Assembly (NCBI RefSeq): GCF_026213295.1
Contig: NC_079412.1
Location: forward strand, 19,968,570 to 20,032,569
Origin: Gadus chalcogrammus
Lineage: Eukaryota; Chordata; Actinopteri; Gadiformes; Gadidae
Direction: 5' to 3'
DNA length: 64,000 nt
This document shows positions 10,123 through 20,734 of the stretch, piece after piece. Within the stretch, counting starts at the first letter, position 1. Each line of letters starts with the position of its first letter. Made by a program: the position numbers and the translations under genes. A model generated the notes under the pieces. The model saw nothing but the letters and a program-made list of their open reading frames with translations, searched no databases and had not been told where the DNA came from.

Positions 10123-10293
10123 CAATCTTGCCCGGGGCGCAATTGGACCTAGGATCGCCACTGTCTGCAGTCATGCCTAAACGTAAATGTAAGTTCACGG
10201 ACGAACTAAAGAAAAAATACCCATGTCTTCGCCCCCCCCCCCCCCCCCCGACGAAGTGTCCTCTTTTTCACAAACTCAAATCTGGTCACCCTA
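9795..10293. mobile_element. Non-autonomous hAT element in the HARBI1 intron
   Basis: TIRs 'tagggtgaccagacgtcc' and '...tctggtcacccta', with an exact 8-bp target duplication ATATAGCT at 9787-9794 and 10294-10301. Inside lie a poly-C run (about 10,072-10,120) and a second one (10,231-10,249). No intact coding sequence. Confidence 0.9.
10072..10120. repeat. Long homopolymer C tract
   Basis: About 48 consecutive C, inside the hAT element. Length is likely uncertain in the assembly. It creates artefactual poly-Pro/poly-Gly reading frames on both strands. Confidence 0.9.
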
Positions 10294-11234
10294 ATATAGC
10301 TGCATCTTACAACCTGCTTTCACATTTAAGCATAATTGTGCTAATTTTGTTTGTTTTCCACCCCGTAGATCCGGTAGGCCTATATCACAGCCATCCCTCA
10401 GTGCCCTAATGCCCAGCGTTTTGAATGGCATCATACATATGGGCAGTCGATACATAAGGTTTCCCTACACAGTGGAAGAACAGGCCGAGATTAAAAGGCA
10501 ATTTGCAGCAATGTCTGATTTCCCAAACGTAATCGGCGCAATTGACTGCACTCATATTGCTATAAGGGCTCCATCTGAACATGAGTTCGCTTACGTCAAC
10601 CGCAAGCACGTGCACACTATTAATGTTCAAGTTGTATGTGATTCCCATATGAACTTGACAAACATAGTGGCACGTTGGCCTGGTGCAACACATGATTCCT
10701 TTATTCTGACGCACAATAGTGTAGGGAACAGACTACAGGCAGGCGCGGGGCGGGATGGCTGGCTTCTAGGTGAGTTTTTTTTTAAAGAGGAATGTAACAT
10801 TGTGGTTCTTGACATAACTAATGATTTTCTGCATTGCAGGGGACAGTGGATACCCCCTGAGACGCTGGCTCCGTCCTCACCCCAGTTTTGAACGCGCAAA
10901 GCGCCGAGGAACAACGATATAATGAGGTCCATGGCCGTGCTCGTTCAGTGGTGGAGCGCGCCATCGGCCTCCTGAAGTGCCGGTGGCGCGCTCTGGATGC
11001 GTCGGGGGGAGGCTTTTATACCAGCCTGCCAAAGTGTGCCGCATTATAAGGGCTTGTGGCGTGCTGCACAATTTGTCCCAGAGGAACGGCATCCCTCTCC
11101 CCCCCGACCTCCCTCCCCCCGAGCTTGACCCGGAGGCCCAGCCCCCTCCGAGGCAAGTCGGATTTCAACAGGGTGCAAGAGTAGGCCTACGTGCGGATGA
11201 CATGCGGCGTTTATGAAATGTAGACGACTCAAGG

Positions 11235-12040
11235 TTAATTTTTTTTCACAGTATCTTTTAATATTGTGGCAATTTTGGTGATAACATTTCGAATCTGCCT
11301 CATCTCCTCAGTCAAGTTGTTGACTGCATCTATCGTTTCCCTCTGTAGCTGCAGAACTGCGTCTGTGAGGACCCGACCAGCGGACTGACGCTTGGTGCTG
11401 GGGCTGGGGGCAGCCGGATGACCAGCGGCCGAGGGCCCCTCGCCGGCATCATCGTCCTCCTCCCCAACGACCGCTGACTCTGGAGGACGCACAAGCAAAA
11501 TAGCTTGCACTAGGCCTAGCCTACATGATCGATAATAAATCAATAAAAAACAAATCAGCTTTACCTTGTTCTTCTGTGTTGTCAGTGTCTCCTTCCCTTT
11601 CGGACACGATGGCACTCACACTTGCGGTGCCAATTATGGATGCAACTTTCGTGTCAATTTGTGTTGGGTCAGGAGTACTGGGTCCCCCTCCAGTTGCAGT
11701 CACGCTCTGGCGGTGTGAGGACAGCCTCTGCTTTGCACCCACCTGTAATAATGATCTTCACCCTACGACCAGTAACATTTGAGCAATTAATTACAAACAT
11801 GTGCTGTGTTTCCTTTATGTCGGACCACTTATTTTTCAATTCTGGTACTGTGCGCTCCGTACCACTGACAGCGTTCACAGCCGCAGCAACATGTTGCCAC
11901 TCATTCTGTTTTTTAATGTTGGTGATCCCGATCCCGTGACCGCCGAACAAAATTTATTTTCGGGCCTCCACCTCACCTGTAAGTGTCTCCACCTCAACCT
12001 CCGTGAAGTTTCTTTTTTTGGCTTTTCTCTGTCCTGCCAT
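11235..12040 (-). pseudogene. Myb/SANT-like DNA-binding protein of the Harbinger element
   Basis: Starts at ATG 12,040 (MAGQRKAKKRNFTEVEVETL) and continues through GGHGIGITN, EWQHVAAAVNAV and ELKNKWSDIK, a Myb/SANT-like trihelix seen in the accessory protein of fish Harbinger elements. A TAA stop interrupts the frame just before 'ILFGGHG', where the sister copy at 12.7 kb has a valine codon. Later exons follow acceptors near 11,715 and 11,523. The C-terminus is a helical stretch (LTDAVLQLQRETIDAVNNL, then TEEMRQIRNVITKIATIL) that probably dimerises. Such proteins bind the element ends and help import the transposase into the nucleus. Inactivated by the nonsense codon. Confidence 0.78.
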
Positions 12041-12340
12041 TGTTTCCAACCAGACATAATACCGGCATCTGAGTCTGTTTTATATGCAGATCGCATTCAT
12101 GAGGTCATTTGCATTGACCTTTTATGGTTAAAAAGGGGCGTGTAGAGGGCGGAATGTGAAGCTGATTCAGCTGCGCACAATTGTAGTCAGTATGTGATTT
12201 AAAAAGCAAAGATTGCGTACAGGTGTGCGTACGCAGTGTTTTATAAATCTGAATATTTTTTGGCGCATGCAAAACCTGGCTTCTGGGCGTACACATTTTT
12301 AGTAACGATCCCACGCACAGTTTTATAAATGAGACCCCAG

Positions 12341-13677
12341 GGGTCTCATTTATAAAACTGTGTTACTAAAAATGTGCTTACTCCCAGAAGCCAAGGTTTG
12401 CGTGCGCCAAGAAATATTCAGATTTATAAAACCCTGCGTACGCACATCGTACGCAATCTTTGCTTTATAAATCACGGAGTGCCTACAAGTGTGCGCAGCT
12501 GAATCAGTTTCACGTTCCGCCCTGTACACACCCCTTTTTAACCATAAATGGTCAATGCAAATAACCTCATGAATTCGATCTGCATATAAAACAGACTCAG
12601 ATGCAAGTATTATGTCTTGTCGGAAACAATGGCAGAAGTACTGAGGAAAGCAAAAAAGCGAAATTTCACGGAGGTTGAAGTGGAGACACTTGTGGGTGAG
12701 ATGAAGGCCCGAAAGGTAGTTTTGTTCGGCGGTCACGGGATTGGGATCGCCAACAACAAAAAGCAGATTGAGTGGCAACATGTTGCTGCAGCAGTGAACT
12801 CTGTCAGTAGCACGGAGCGCACAGTCCCAGAATAAAAAAGACATAGAGTTACATATTTTTATGTAGCCTACCAATAAATCGTTATGGTCCCTAAATACCC
12901 TCTCCCTCCGAATCCTGCCATTTGCATGGTCCGCCAGAAGTGCCATATGGTGCAGCATTACCACGGCGCTCACCTCTGCATTTATAGGGTTACGGTGATA
13001 AGACTGACCGAGAACACCTTGGATAATCAGTTTGTAATCACCCATGTAAAATGTTCTTGAACATAACCCCTTTTTAATGCCTGATTTGTCATGAAAAGCA
13101 TCAAGAGTAACGGACAACGATTGTGATGAGGAGTGTGGCTTGGTTTTCCACACATGGGATTTAATTGACATTTGATTATGCGTTTACAGTGTCACATAAA
13201 AATATTATGTTATTGACACATGTTGGACAGATGCTTTATTCCATGCAGTCGCGCCGTCAGTGGACAGTAGGCTATGGAGTGACGGGATTAAATATAGAGA
13301 TTATTTTTTTATTTCTATTCTAAGGAGATGTTTCTAGAGTTATAACTGAGAAATAACGCAGTTGATTTAAATTATTCTGATTAGGATTTAACGCATGATA
13401 CGGGTTGAAATTAAATTTATGAAGGGAGATGATAAAACATAATCGTTCTTCTCACTCTACAATTCTTCGGTCTGACTTCAGATCACCACCACACCATCTG
13501 TGTCGCCAATTCTCCTTTTCCTCCAAACCATGCGTACGCATGGGTCAGAGTTTGCTTAGGGCTGTGCACATTTTCCCGTCAAGTTGTTTTTTTATAGATC
13601 ACAACCTTAGCGTGGAAAGTCACGTACGCCAATTTCAGCCCCGTTTTGTGCGTACGCAACGGTTATAAATGAGACCC
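12341..13677. mobile_element. Deleted sister Harbinger element, opposite orientation
   Basis: TIRs 'gggtctcatttataaaac' (from 12,341) and '...ttataaatgagaccc' (to 13,677), with CAG at both edges (12,338-12,340 and 13,678-13,680) as 3-bp target duplication. It retains the Myb gene start (+ strand, ATG 12,629) and, on the minus strand at about 12,990-12,860, the HARBI1 start (MALLADHANGRIRRERVF). Everything between has been lost. It is inverted relative to its neighbour, so their right ends meet tip to tip. Confidence 0.85.
12629..12835 (+). pseudogene. Truncated Myb/SANT-like gene in the sister Harbinger
   Basis: ATG 12,629 opens MAEVLRKAKKRNFTEVEVE, then KARKVVLFGGHGIGIANN and EWQHVAAAVNSVSSTERTVP, and ends at TAA 12,833-12,835. 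It matches the first two thirds of the SANT domain of the copy at 12.0 kb, without the internal stop seen there. The third helix region and all later exons are missing because the element is internally deleted, so it is a remnant even though the frame is open. Confidence 0.75.
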
Positions 13678-13683
13678 CAGGGG

Positions 13684-13790
13684 TGTGGAGATCCCCCCGT
13701 TCGTGGCTTCACAAAAACAGAGGGCCTCTGGGATTGAACCCAGACCCTTTGGACACCCTACCTACTAGACTAGCCCCGCCCCTAACCATA
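13684..13790 (-). mobile_element. tRNA-like SINE head fragment (copy 1 of 4)
   Basis: Read on the minus strand: A-box-like 'tagtctagtaggtaggg' and B-box-like 'gggttcaatccc'. The same fragment recurs at about 41,757-41,812, 49,078-49,133 and 62,923-62,978 in the array, where it precedes the tti1 exon copies. It lacks acceptor-stem pairing for a real tRNA. Confidence 0.55.
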
Positions 13791-13871
13791 CAATTGATAA
13801 GAGTGAGATATTATCTATTTGATGTCACGATAGAAAAAAAAAGATTGACATAATAAAAAAGTTACGACCAA

Positions 13872-14585
13872 CAGTGGCGGTTGCTGGTCTTTTATAGAGG
13901 GGAAGCTCATTTTTGGCCTACATCAAAATAGTTGTCAATTTATTTATACCTCAATTCTGCCCTGCCGTTCCTTTTCAAGAAAATGGTCTGTGACCCTGTT
14001 CAATTAATAATGGAAGCAATTTCGCCAAGCAAATACCAAGAAATGTGTTGCAGTTTGTCATGAGACTTCACTTGCAAAATCCGCGATGGGACTGTCACTG
14101 AACTCAGATAGTGAAGTGACTGTGTATATCTCAAAATAGCTGTCAATCAAAAAGTGATTCAGACTTTCGACTGATCCTCCAATCATAACGCGGAAGCCCA
14201 GCGTCCAGGCTAGCCCAGGCCAGCCCACTGCTCCATCCACCCCCAGAGACGCTGAGCGTCCGGGGGCGGGACAAATCTGGGCATTTATCCAATGACCGTC
14301 GAGTTTCGAGGCAATGAAAAAAACTGTTCCATGCAGTCTCATTGAAGTGAATGGACGCTCGGCTTCTACGGTCTAATGCATTGACATTACGGGAATGTAT
14401 GAGAAGTTAACAAAATCGAGTCAGTCTTGGATAAGATTCTTATCGAACTTGTCTTCGACATGAACGTATTTTAACGAATTTGTAGTCAATGAAATGTTAA
14501 CACAACAATACATATTTGACAATTTAATGTTCGAAATTTTAGGGGAAGCTGAGCTTCCCTTGCAGTCTTAGAGAAATCGCCACTG
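13872..14585. mobile_element. hAT-like non-autonomous element (cagtggcgg ends)
   Basis: Ends 'cagtggcggttgctggt' and '...gaaatcgccactg' are inverted. The subterminal 'aggggaagct' recurs inverted near the right end (gaggggaagctc / aggggaagctgagcttccc). I could not find an exact 8-bp target duplication, so the boundaries are approximate. Confidence 0.6.
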
Positions 14586-14944
14586 CCAAACATTGCAATT
14601 ATAATAATTAAATCTGAAGAAATACTGGCTGGGATTATATAAATCTTTCTTTGTTAGCCCAACGCAAATAAAAGATCATTTCAATGTCTGTTTAAAGACA
14701 GCAAGTCCGAACAGAATCCCTTTTCTGCTTATTTAGTAAGTTATGCAAATATTATGCAAAATCTAAAAATTCAAACTCCGTTACCTTCAAAAGGCAAAAT
14801 GTATAACAGAGAATCTAGAGAGAAGTGATCAATAATGTTTATAGATCTATCTAACAGGTTGAGGAGATGAGCTGGGCCTAGCAGGCCTGACTCTATCCTG
14901 GAGCTTGTGGATGATTGAGGAACAGAGGTTACAAGAACCAGAAC

Positions 14945-15790
14945 TGTCCAGTGGGGGCTCGATTATAGAGGGCGCTGGGGCGCCGCCCTCCCGCCGACCG
15001 GCCATCTTTTCTTTTTTAAATATATTTATATATATATTTTTTTAATAATCTTCTCATTTTGAGAATTAATCTATTTTAATTGCATTCGAATAATGCATTT
15101 ACTTTAGAATATCTTTAGAATCCCCCATGATTAAATCTTCATTCACTGACATGTTCAACGTTCATCTTGGTGAAGTAGATGTCTTCCGTGGGGCGCTTTT
15201 CGCTCAGCCCCACATGCCTGAATTATTAGCCAATGGTTCCCCCGTTGCTAGGCAGAAAAGTACATAATTTCGCCAATCAGCGTCGTCGAATTGTATGGCT
15301 TTGGGGCGCTCAAGATATAGCCCCAAGCGCAGTGCACTGTCCACTGCGCGTAACCGCGGATTTGCTATTACCTCAGAGATCAGCAAGATGGCGACTTTGA
15401 GTACTGCTACCACTGTTTCCCTGTGAGTTCAGCTAGCCCCAAATTCAGTTAAGTCTTTGCTTATGAATCCCTTCGAAAGAAGAACATTTGCAGAAAAATT
15501 GCAAGTAAAAGAAATCGGAGCAGATAAGCCAGAAGTGAACATGACCCAACAAGCAAGAGAAAAGGATAGAGCCTACAAGAGAAGTTTTTCCAAAGTTTGG
15601 TTCAGGCTTGGCTAACTAGCTGTGGAATATGCCAATGCAATTTTTTTGCTTTCCTTGTATACTTTTTAAAACAAGTGCGAGTGATATTTCGTGGACACAG
15701 ACAAGGTTGACAGACCTGAAACATCTGTCAGAACGGATTAAAAAAACACAAGCGAGCAAGAGTGCATATGAACAACTGTGAAGCTAGCCA
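14945..15790 (+). mobile_element. Remnant of a hAT element with TTF-type zinc finger (ZMYM1-like)
   Basis: From about 15,460 the + strand encodes NPFERRTFAEKLQVKEI and VNMTQQAREKDRAYKRSFSK, typical of the region before the TTF zinc finger in ZMYM1-like hAT transposases. Stops follow. The left edge has 'cagtgggggctcgattatag', a common hAT end. No full transposase domain remains. Confidence 0.6.
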
Positions 15791-15827
15791 TGCTAGAGGT
15801 AAGCAACTTCTATTTATTCCACTAGCC

Positions 15828-15828
<1 letters not shown>

Positions 15829-15858
<30 letters not shown>

Positions 15859-16440
15859 ATTGTATTTATAATGCACTTTATATTCAAGAATCTCAAAGTG
15901 CTTCAGAGAAAAAAATACCAAAAAAACTATTAAAAAGGGGGAACCTCAAAGAAAGTTTAGCTAAATGCTCTTTTAATGAGATGGGTTTTGAGGTTCCATT
16001 TAAAAAGAGCTGTAGTCTGTGGAGCCCTCAGGTGGTCAGGGAGGGCGTTCCATAGTCTAGGGGCAGCAGCAGAAAAGGCCCGATCACCCATGGTGCACAG
16101 CTTTGTATGTCGGGTTTGGAGGGTGTGAGTGGATCCTGAACGGAGTGTACGTGAGTTTGTCGGGGGGGTGAGGAGTTCCTGAAGGTAGAGGGGTGCAAGT
16201 CCGTGAAGGCACTGGTGGGTGAGGAGGGAGACCTTGTACTCAATTCTGAGTGAGACAGGGAGCCAGTGCAGTGATTTCAGGATGGGGGTGATGTGGTCAT
16301 GCTTGCGCACCCTCATCAGGACCCTGGCAGCACTGTTTTGAATGTATTGGAGCCTCTGGATGCTCTTGGCAGGGATCCCAATGAGGAGTGCATTGCAGTA
16401 GTCCAACCTGGAGGAGACAAAGGCATGTGTATGTATTTCC
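15829..16440 (-). mobile_element. L2/Rex1-like LINE, 3' end of ORF2
   Basis: On the minus strand: VSSRLDYCNALLIGIP, AKSIQRLQYIQNSAARVL, HITPILKSLHWLPV, then RTLRSGSTHTL, DRAFSAAAPRLWNALP. This is the conserved C-terminal region after the reverse transcriptase in L2/jockey-type LINEs. The 3' tail is the (ATT/TAA)n tract at 15,829-15,858. It is 5'-truncated, as usual for LINEs. The frame is surprisingly open over the surviving part. Confidence 0.85.
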
Positions 16441-16494
16441 CTTGAAGTGGACACTGGTTGCAGACCCTCACAACCTCCCCCCACCCCTTTCAAG

Positions 16495-16850
16495 TGTACT
16501 GTATATAGTTCTCTGCAAAGCTATTCAGTACATACTGTATATAGCTCTCTGCAAACATGGTGGCATCAGGCCTTCAGTGTGCATATTGTATATAGCTCTC
16601 TGCAAACATGGTGGCATCAGGCCTTCAGTGTGCATATTGTATATAGTCCTCTGAAAACCTATTCAGTGTACATACTGTAAATAGTTCTCTGCAAACCTAT
16701 GGTTGCTTCAGGCCTTCAGTGTTCATATTGTCTATAGTCCTTTGCAAACCTATTCAGTGTACACACACTGTATATAGTCCTCTGCAAACCTATGGTGGCA
16801 TCAGGCCTTCAGTGTGCATATTGTACTGTATGTAGTCCTCTGCAAACCTA
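16495..16850. repeat. Minisatellite, ~51-bp unit
   Basis: Six to seven imperfect units containing 'tatatagctctctgcaaac' and 'ggcatcaggccttcagtg'. Two adjacent copies starting at about 16,538 and 16,589 are essentially identical, giving the period of 51. No coding role. Confidence 0.85.
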
Positions 16851-16952
16851 TGTTGGTATCATGCCTTAAGTGTGTCTCCAACAACCACACACAAAAGTTT
16901 GCACATTTACATGAATTTTGTGGAATTCATATTTCATTGTATTTGTCTAAAT

Positions 16953-17592
16953 CAGGGATGGGCAACTGGCGGCCCGCATCCTCACTCAGTGCGGCCAGCA
17001 TCCTCACTCAGTCATGCCCGCACATAATAATAAAATAAATAAATAAAATAATAATAATAATTATTGATCGAGTTACAGAAAACTCGGTCAAGAAAGATGA
17101 GAAGAATTCATAGAATTCGAAGGCAAACCCATGCGTCTAGTTTGCTTAGGAGCGATATCGGTCATTAAAGATATCCACTTAAGTCGCCATTACAACTACT
17201 ACAACTGCTTGTTGGGTTTGAGTTCATTGAGTTGTTGCACTTAATGTTGGGCCACTGTTTTTCAGTTTTTTGACTTCATTGAATGATGATGTATGTGAGC
17301 CCTTTGCACTGATAAAAATATTGACCATTCATGTGGCTGTTTGAGCATGGAAAACATGAAATTAATGTATGTTGGTTCAATTAACATACCGTACATAGGT
17401 TATGATTCTGGATGATTTTTTAGGTAGTGGCCATCCCCAAAATGCACCAGAATACAGGAAATCATATCTACCAAATTCAAAATTGTGTAGCTTCTCTCAG
17501 CTCACGTTTAGTTGAAGTGTGCAGTCATGTGGCCCTCCGATGGTTATGATGAAAAATGTGGCCCTCTTTATCATGAAAGTTGCCCATCCCTG
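16953..17592. mobile_element. Non-autonomous hAT element
   Basis: TIRs 'cagggatgggcaactggc' and '...agttgcccatccctg', with an exact 8-bp target duplication GTCTAAAT at 16,945-16,952 and 17,593-17,600. The interior has 'gcggcccgcatcctcac' and no coding frame. Confidence 0.9.
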
Positions 17593-17847
17593 GTCTAAAT
17601 GCATACTAATGCTGACTGTAGATATATTTATGAGTGACGTTTACCAACACAATTACACAGTTACTTGGCCGTAACACACTCACCCATTATCTCTATCTCT
17701 CTCTCTCTCACTCACACACACAGAGAGAGAGAACGTTACCTTGTGTGTAATTCAAAGTTATTGTTGATGTATCTGCAGTGCATATATCTCTTAATGTTGC
17801 TGATTTTTCTACAAGGCAAAAAATTAACTTAAAACTTAGTTCCCTGG

Positions 17848-18145
17848 CCCCATTCGTCTTTGTAAGTAAATGTTATTTTTTTGCCTTTACTATTTTGTCA
17901 GAATGCTTCGTTTGTTTGTGAAAATCACAAATAATCTTGTGGGGGAGGATGGCCCCATTCGTCTTTGTAAGTAAATGTTATTTTTTTGCCTTTACTATTT
18001 TGTCAGAATGCACCAGAATGCTTCGTTTGTTTGTGAAAATCACAAAAAATCTGGTGGGGGAGGATGCCCCCAGACCCCCCTACAGGGGTATGGAATGCAA
18101 ACGTTCAGCCCCCCCTCAAATAAATTCCACCAGCCGCCACTGTCA
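17848..18145. repeat. Tandem duplication (103-bp period) at a hAT-type end
   Basis: 'ggccccattcgtctttgtaa' starts at 17,848 and again at 17,951, each followed by the same about 100 bp. The block ends at 'accagccgccactg', a common hAT terminus; its partner end was not found. Confidence 0.7.
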
Positions 18146-18473
18146 CAATCAGTTCTTGCCGCAGGAACAAAAGAGATAGGACCTAAAAGCAGACGAGAAC
18201 TCGGGGAGAGTCTTCTTTTTCATGTCTCAGGATGTGGTTATTTTGTGCCGTATTTGTTTCCTCCATTTGATAGCCACATGTTGGAGCTGGCTGCAAAGTG
18301 TTCAGAAGGAGGCAACACTTCAGGAGATAACATGACGACACTTGCTCAAGGACACAATGTAGTTTATTGCAATACAGATGAAAATGTGAAGATGAAGAAA
18401 GAGGCTTTGTTGCCTCAAAATCGCTTGTGATCAAGTATCACATCATTGTTATCTGGATATCAATGATGTTCAT

Positions 18474-18699
18474 CCAGCAGAACAACAGACAACAGGCCCA
18501 GAAGCACCACCACAGCCCTGATCGGACACCTAGGACTTCTTCCTGTTCCCAGAGACTTGGAGGACTCCTCTGTCCCCTTTTGTTGATCTCTGAGGCTATC
18601 GGGACTAACCATTATGTCCACTATCCTCTCCTCTCACACTCCTTTTGTATTCCTGTCCTCGGTCAACATGTAAGGTCTGGTGTGAATCATCTCAAACAT
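18474..18699 (-). pseudogene. CTLR pseudogene, N-terminal fragment
   Basis: From ATG 18,699: MFEMIHTRPYMLTEDRN, a premature stop, then ERIVDIMVSPDSLRDQQ, KGTEESSKSLGTGRS and CPIRAVVVLLGLLSVVLL. The sequence stops inside the membrane segment, and the stalk and CTLD are missing. The tail is class B type (no YASL; position 6 His). A deletion has also removed the 'QRPDAVSP' linker. Downstream sequence joins directly to the shared 'ggatatcaatgatg' spacer. Confidence 0.8.
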
Positions 18700-18880
18700 G
18701 TTCTCCTCTAAACTGTTTTCAGAGTTGATCTTATCGTCCTACCCCTGTGTCATGTCAAGGTCATAACACCACTTTGATAAAAAAGTGGAAGTTACTTTCC
18801 ACTTCTGCTTAGAGACTCTGTCAGTGGTACGTGCACTGCATCACTTGGCGTCATAACAGTGAGGTTCATTGTCCCTCCAT

Positions 18881-19853
18881 TAGGGATGCAAATTATCGAG
18901 TAATTCATTAATCGATAGTTGTTTCATCTTATCGATCGATGATCGATTAATTGATAAGCGGCAATTCTTCTGAGAAGCTGAATTTCCTTCTGAATGTGAC
19001 ACATTTAGGTGGTAATTCAACGAAGTCGTTTAGTTGTTAAAATACTTCCACATATTGTGCATTTGGCGTCTTTGTTGTCATTAACCAACTTAAAGTGGCT
19101 CCATACTGCACTCCGTTTTGCCCTCTTCATCGTGTCAGTGTCCCGCTTTTCGTTTGTCTTGTCCTGCCGTGTTCCAATACCCGTACTGTCCGTACTTACT
19201 AGCCAAAATTTGAGTACGCAGTACTCCAATTCAGATCCGGCGAAAAGAAGTATACTTCAAGGACCCGGATGCCGTACTCAAAACGGGCTAATCGTGAAGT
19301 GTGGATCGAAGGACACTCCCCGTACTCAACGGCAGCCTTCTTAGCTACGTAGCAGAAGAGGCGGAGCCAGGCTGAGCCAAAGTCGGCGCATTTTCCACAT
19401 AGCCTGCATTAATAGAGTCATTTTGTAGTTTTTATAGTTTTTATAGCTTTTTATAGCTGCTAGGCGTAAATAGTTCACCGTTCAAAGCGGGATGTTTATT
19501 GCGGGGGAGGAGCCACGGCGGCAGTCGTGATCGTAATTTCCGGTTAGTGCACCACGGAGTACTCGATTTGGAACAGCACTCACATCTGAAAAATTAACGT
19601 AGTAGCCAGTGCGGATAGTATACTTCCTTTAAGTATACTCATGGAAGTACGGAGTACAGTATTGGAACACGGCACTGCTTTGTCCCGCTTGTGTTCCCGC
19701 GTGTGCGTCAAGTACGTCTGGCGTCAAGTGCGCCCTCACGTGGACGGTTGGGGAATTACGGGTTAAAATGCGATTAATTGCAAGTAATTTATTTTAATCG
19801 AGTAATCTCTTATCGACAATTAATCGATAATCGATTAATTGTTTGCATCCCTA
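18881..19853 (-). mobile_element. hAT element with BED zinc-finger remnant (ZBED1-like)
   Basis: TIRs 'tagggatgcaaattatcg' and '...gtttgcatcccta', with exact 8-bp target duplication CCCTCCAT at 18,873-18,880 and 19,854-19,861. Subterminal regions are rich in 'attaatcgat'. The minus strand encodes a BED finger (SAVWSHFKLVNDNKDAKC, TICGSIL), the DNA-binding N-terminus of Ac/hobo-type transposases. The catalytic part is missing, and another element is nested at 19.17-19.67 kb. Confidence 0.88.
19166..19673. mobile_element. Nested MITE inside the BED-hAT element
   Basis: Ends 'gccgtgttccaatacccgta' and '...agtattggaacacggc' are inverted, with further inverted 'agtactcc/ggagta' motifs inside. It interrupts the BED-finger gene. 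Exact target duplication not resolved. Confidence 0.7.
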
Positions 19854-20230
19854 CCCTCCATCTAATGGACCCAATATACATAGATACATAGTTGAAATGC
19901 AAACATTTTCCAGAGCCCTATTCAAATTTTGAAGTTAATAAAAATGTTAGATGAATTCTAAAAATTGGTTAATATCCAAATTAAGTGAGTTAATATGCAA
20001 TGCAAAAATTCAGTTCAACTAATGTTTAAACAGGCCTGACTCATTCCTGGAGCTGCTGGATGTTTGAGGAACGGAGTTGACAAGAACCAGAACCATCACA
20101 ACTAGGTTTTGCTGCAGGAACAAAAGAGATAGGACCTAAAAGCAGACGAGAACTCGGGGAGATTTAACATAAAGGCGTCGATGAAGAACTCAAAAACCTC
20201 AGTTACATGAACTTGCATTGCAGAGACTGA

Positions 20231-20734
20231 GGCCACGTTTACACGAAGGGAAAACGCAGATATTTCCACGCGGTTTGGCCTCTCATTTACATGAAAACGC
20301 AGTTTTTATCACAGAAAACTATCATTTCTAAAAACTCTGGCCAAAGTGGAGATTTCTGAAAACGACGGTTATGTGTTGCCGTGTCAACAGGGAGAAACAA
20401 GGTTTTAGGCAATGGTTTTTTTTCACATTATGCACCAGGAAATGCTTAACGTCATATGAGGGCCCTATGTTCACAGTTTGTTTGTTACAGGAAGACGCTC
20501 GTGTTATTCGTTGTTGTTGATTCTGAGGATTCTGATTGGCTTGCATGGCTTTATCCTTCTCCCTACACTGCCGCCCATAGGTTTGGCATAGTTATAATGC
20601 CGCTTGACGGCGTATTTGCGTTTTGATGTAAACGACAACTTTTTTGAAAACTATGTGTGCACAATGTTATTTTCGAAAACGGAGGGGGGGAAATATTCGT
20701 TTCTATAAATACCCTGCTACGAATAAACGTGGCC
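20231..20734. mobile_element. MITE with ggccacgttta termini
   Basis: Ends 'ggccacgtttacacgaa' and '...aataaacgtggcc' are inverted. The interior has 'aaaacgcag' and 'gaaaacgac' motifs and no coding sequence. The flanks (gcagagactga / taagtaaaagag) match the uninterrupted array spacer near 44,812-44,830 (atcagagattaagtac), which confirms the insertion. Confidence 0.75.

Larger units (their letters stand above)
8285..11216 (+). pseudogene. HARBI1-like Harbinger transposase, interrupted and frameshifted
   Basis: Exon 1 starts at ATG 8285 (MALLEDHANGMIRRERVF, then FRDHNDLLAHDDDW) and is cut at RFPRA by a hAT element. It resumes at 9,623 (PRAMLLDLCAELGPGL) and runs to 'ELADR' with donor AG|GTAAGT at 9,775. 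Exon 2 runs from about 10,369 (SGRPISQPSLSALMP) and includes VIGAIDCTHIAIRAP and RWPGATHDSF, the DDE nuclease region. A short intron (10,771-10,840) precedes exon 3 (DSGYPL..., VERAIGLLKCRWRALDAS, CRIIRACGVLHNL). Exon 3 has at least two frameshifts, near 10,868-10,880 and 11,008-11,016. With the insertion and the frameshifts this cannot be a working transposase. It would have acted with the Myb-like partner at 11.2-12.0 kb. Confidence 0.85.
7917..12337. mobile_element. PIF/Harbinger transposon, decayed, with nested hAT insertions
   Basis: Carries both genes typical of Harbinger elements: a HARBI1-like transposase (+ strand, from 8285) and a Myb/SANT-like DNA-binding protein (minus strand, 12,040-11,235). 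The right terminus is '...ttttataaatgagaccc' ending at 12,337, followed by CAG. The matching left terminus is missing; homology to the sister element begins at the hairpin near 7,917. Two hAT elements lie inside it (8,406-9,622 and 9,795-10,293). Nonautonomous now, because both genes are broken. Confidence 0.8.

Noticed and set aside
9754..10409. Poly-Gly/poly-Pro frames around the C homopolymer
   Set aside because: Artefact of a homopolymer inside a hAT element; length probably assembly-dependent.
12350..13171. 273-codon minus-strand open frame
   Set aside because: It runs through a deleted Harbinger element antisense to its Myb gene; only the short HARBI1 start near 12,990-12,860 is meaningful.
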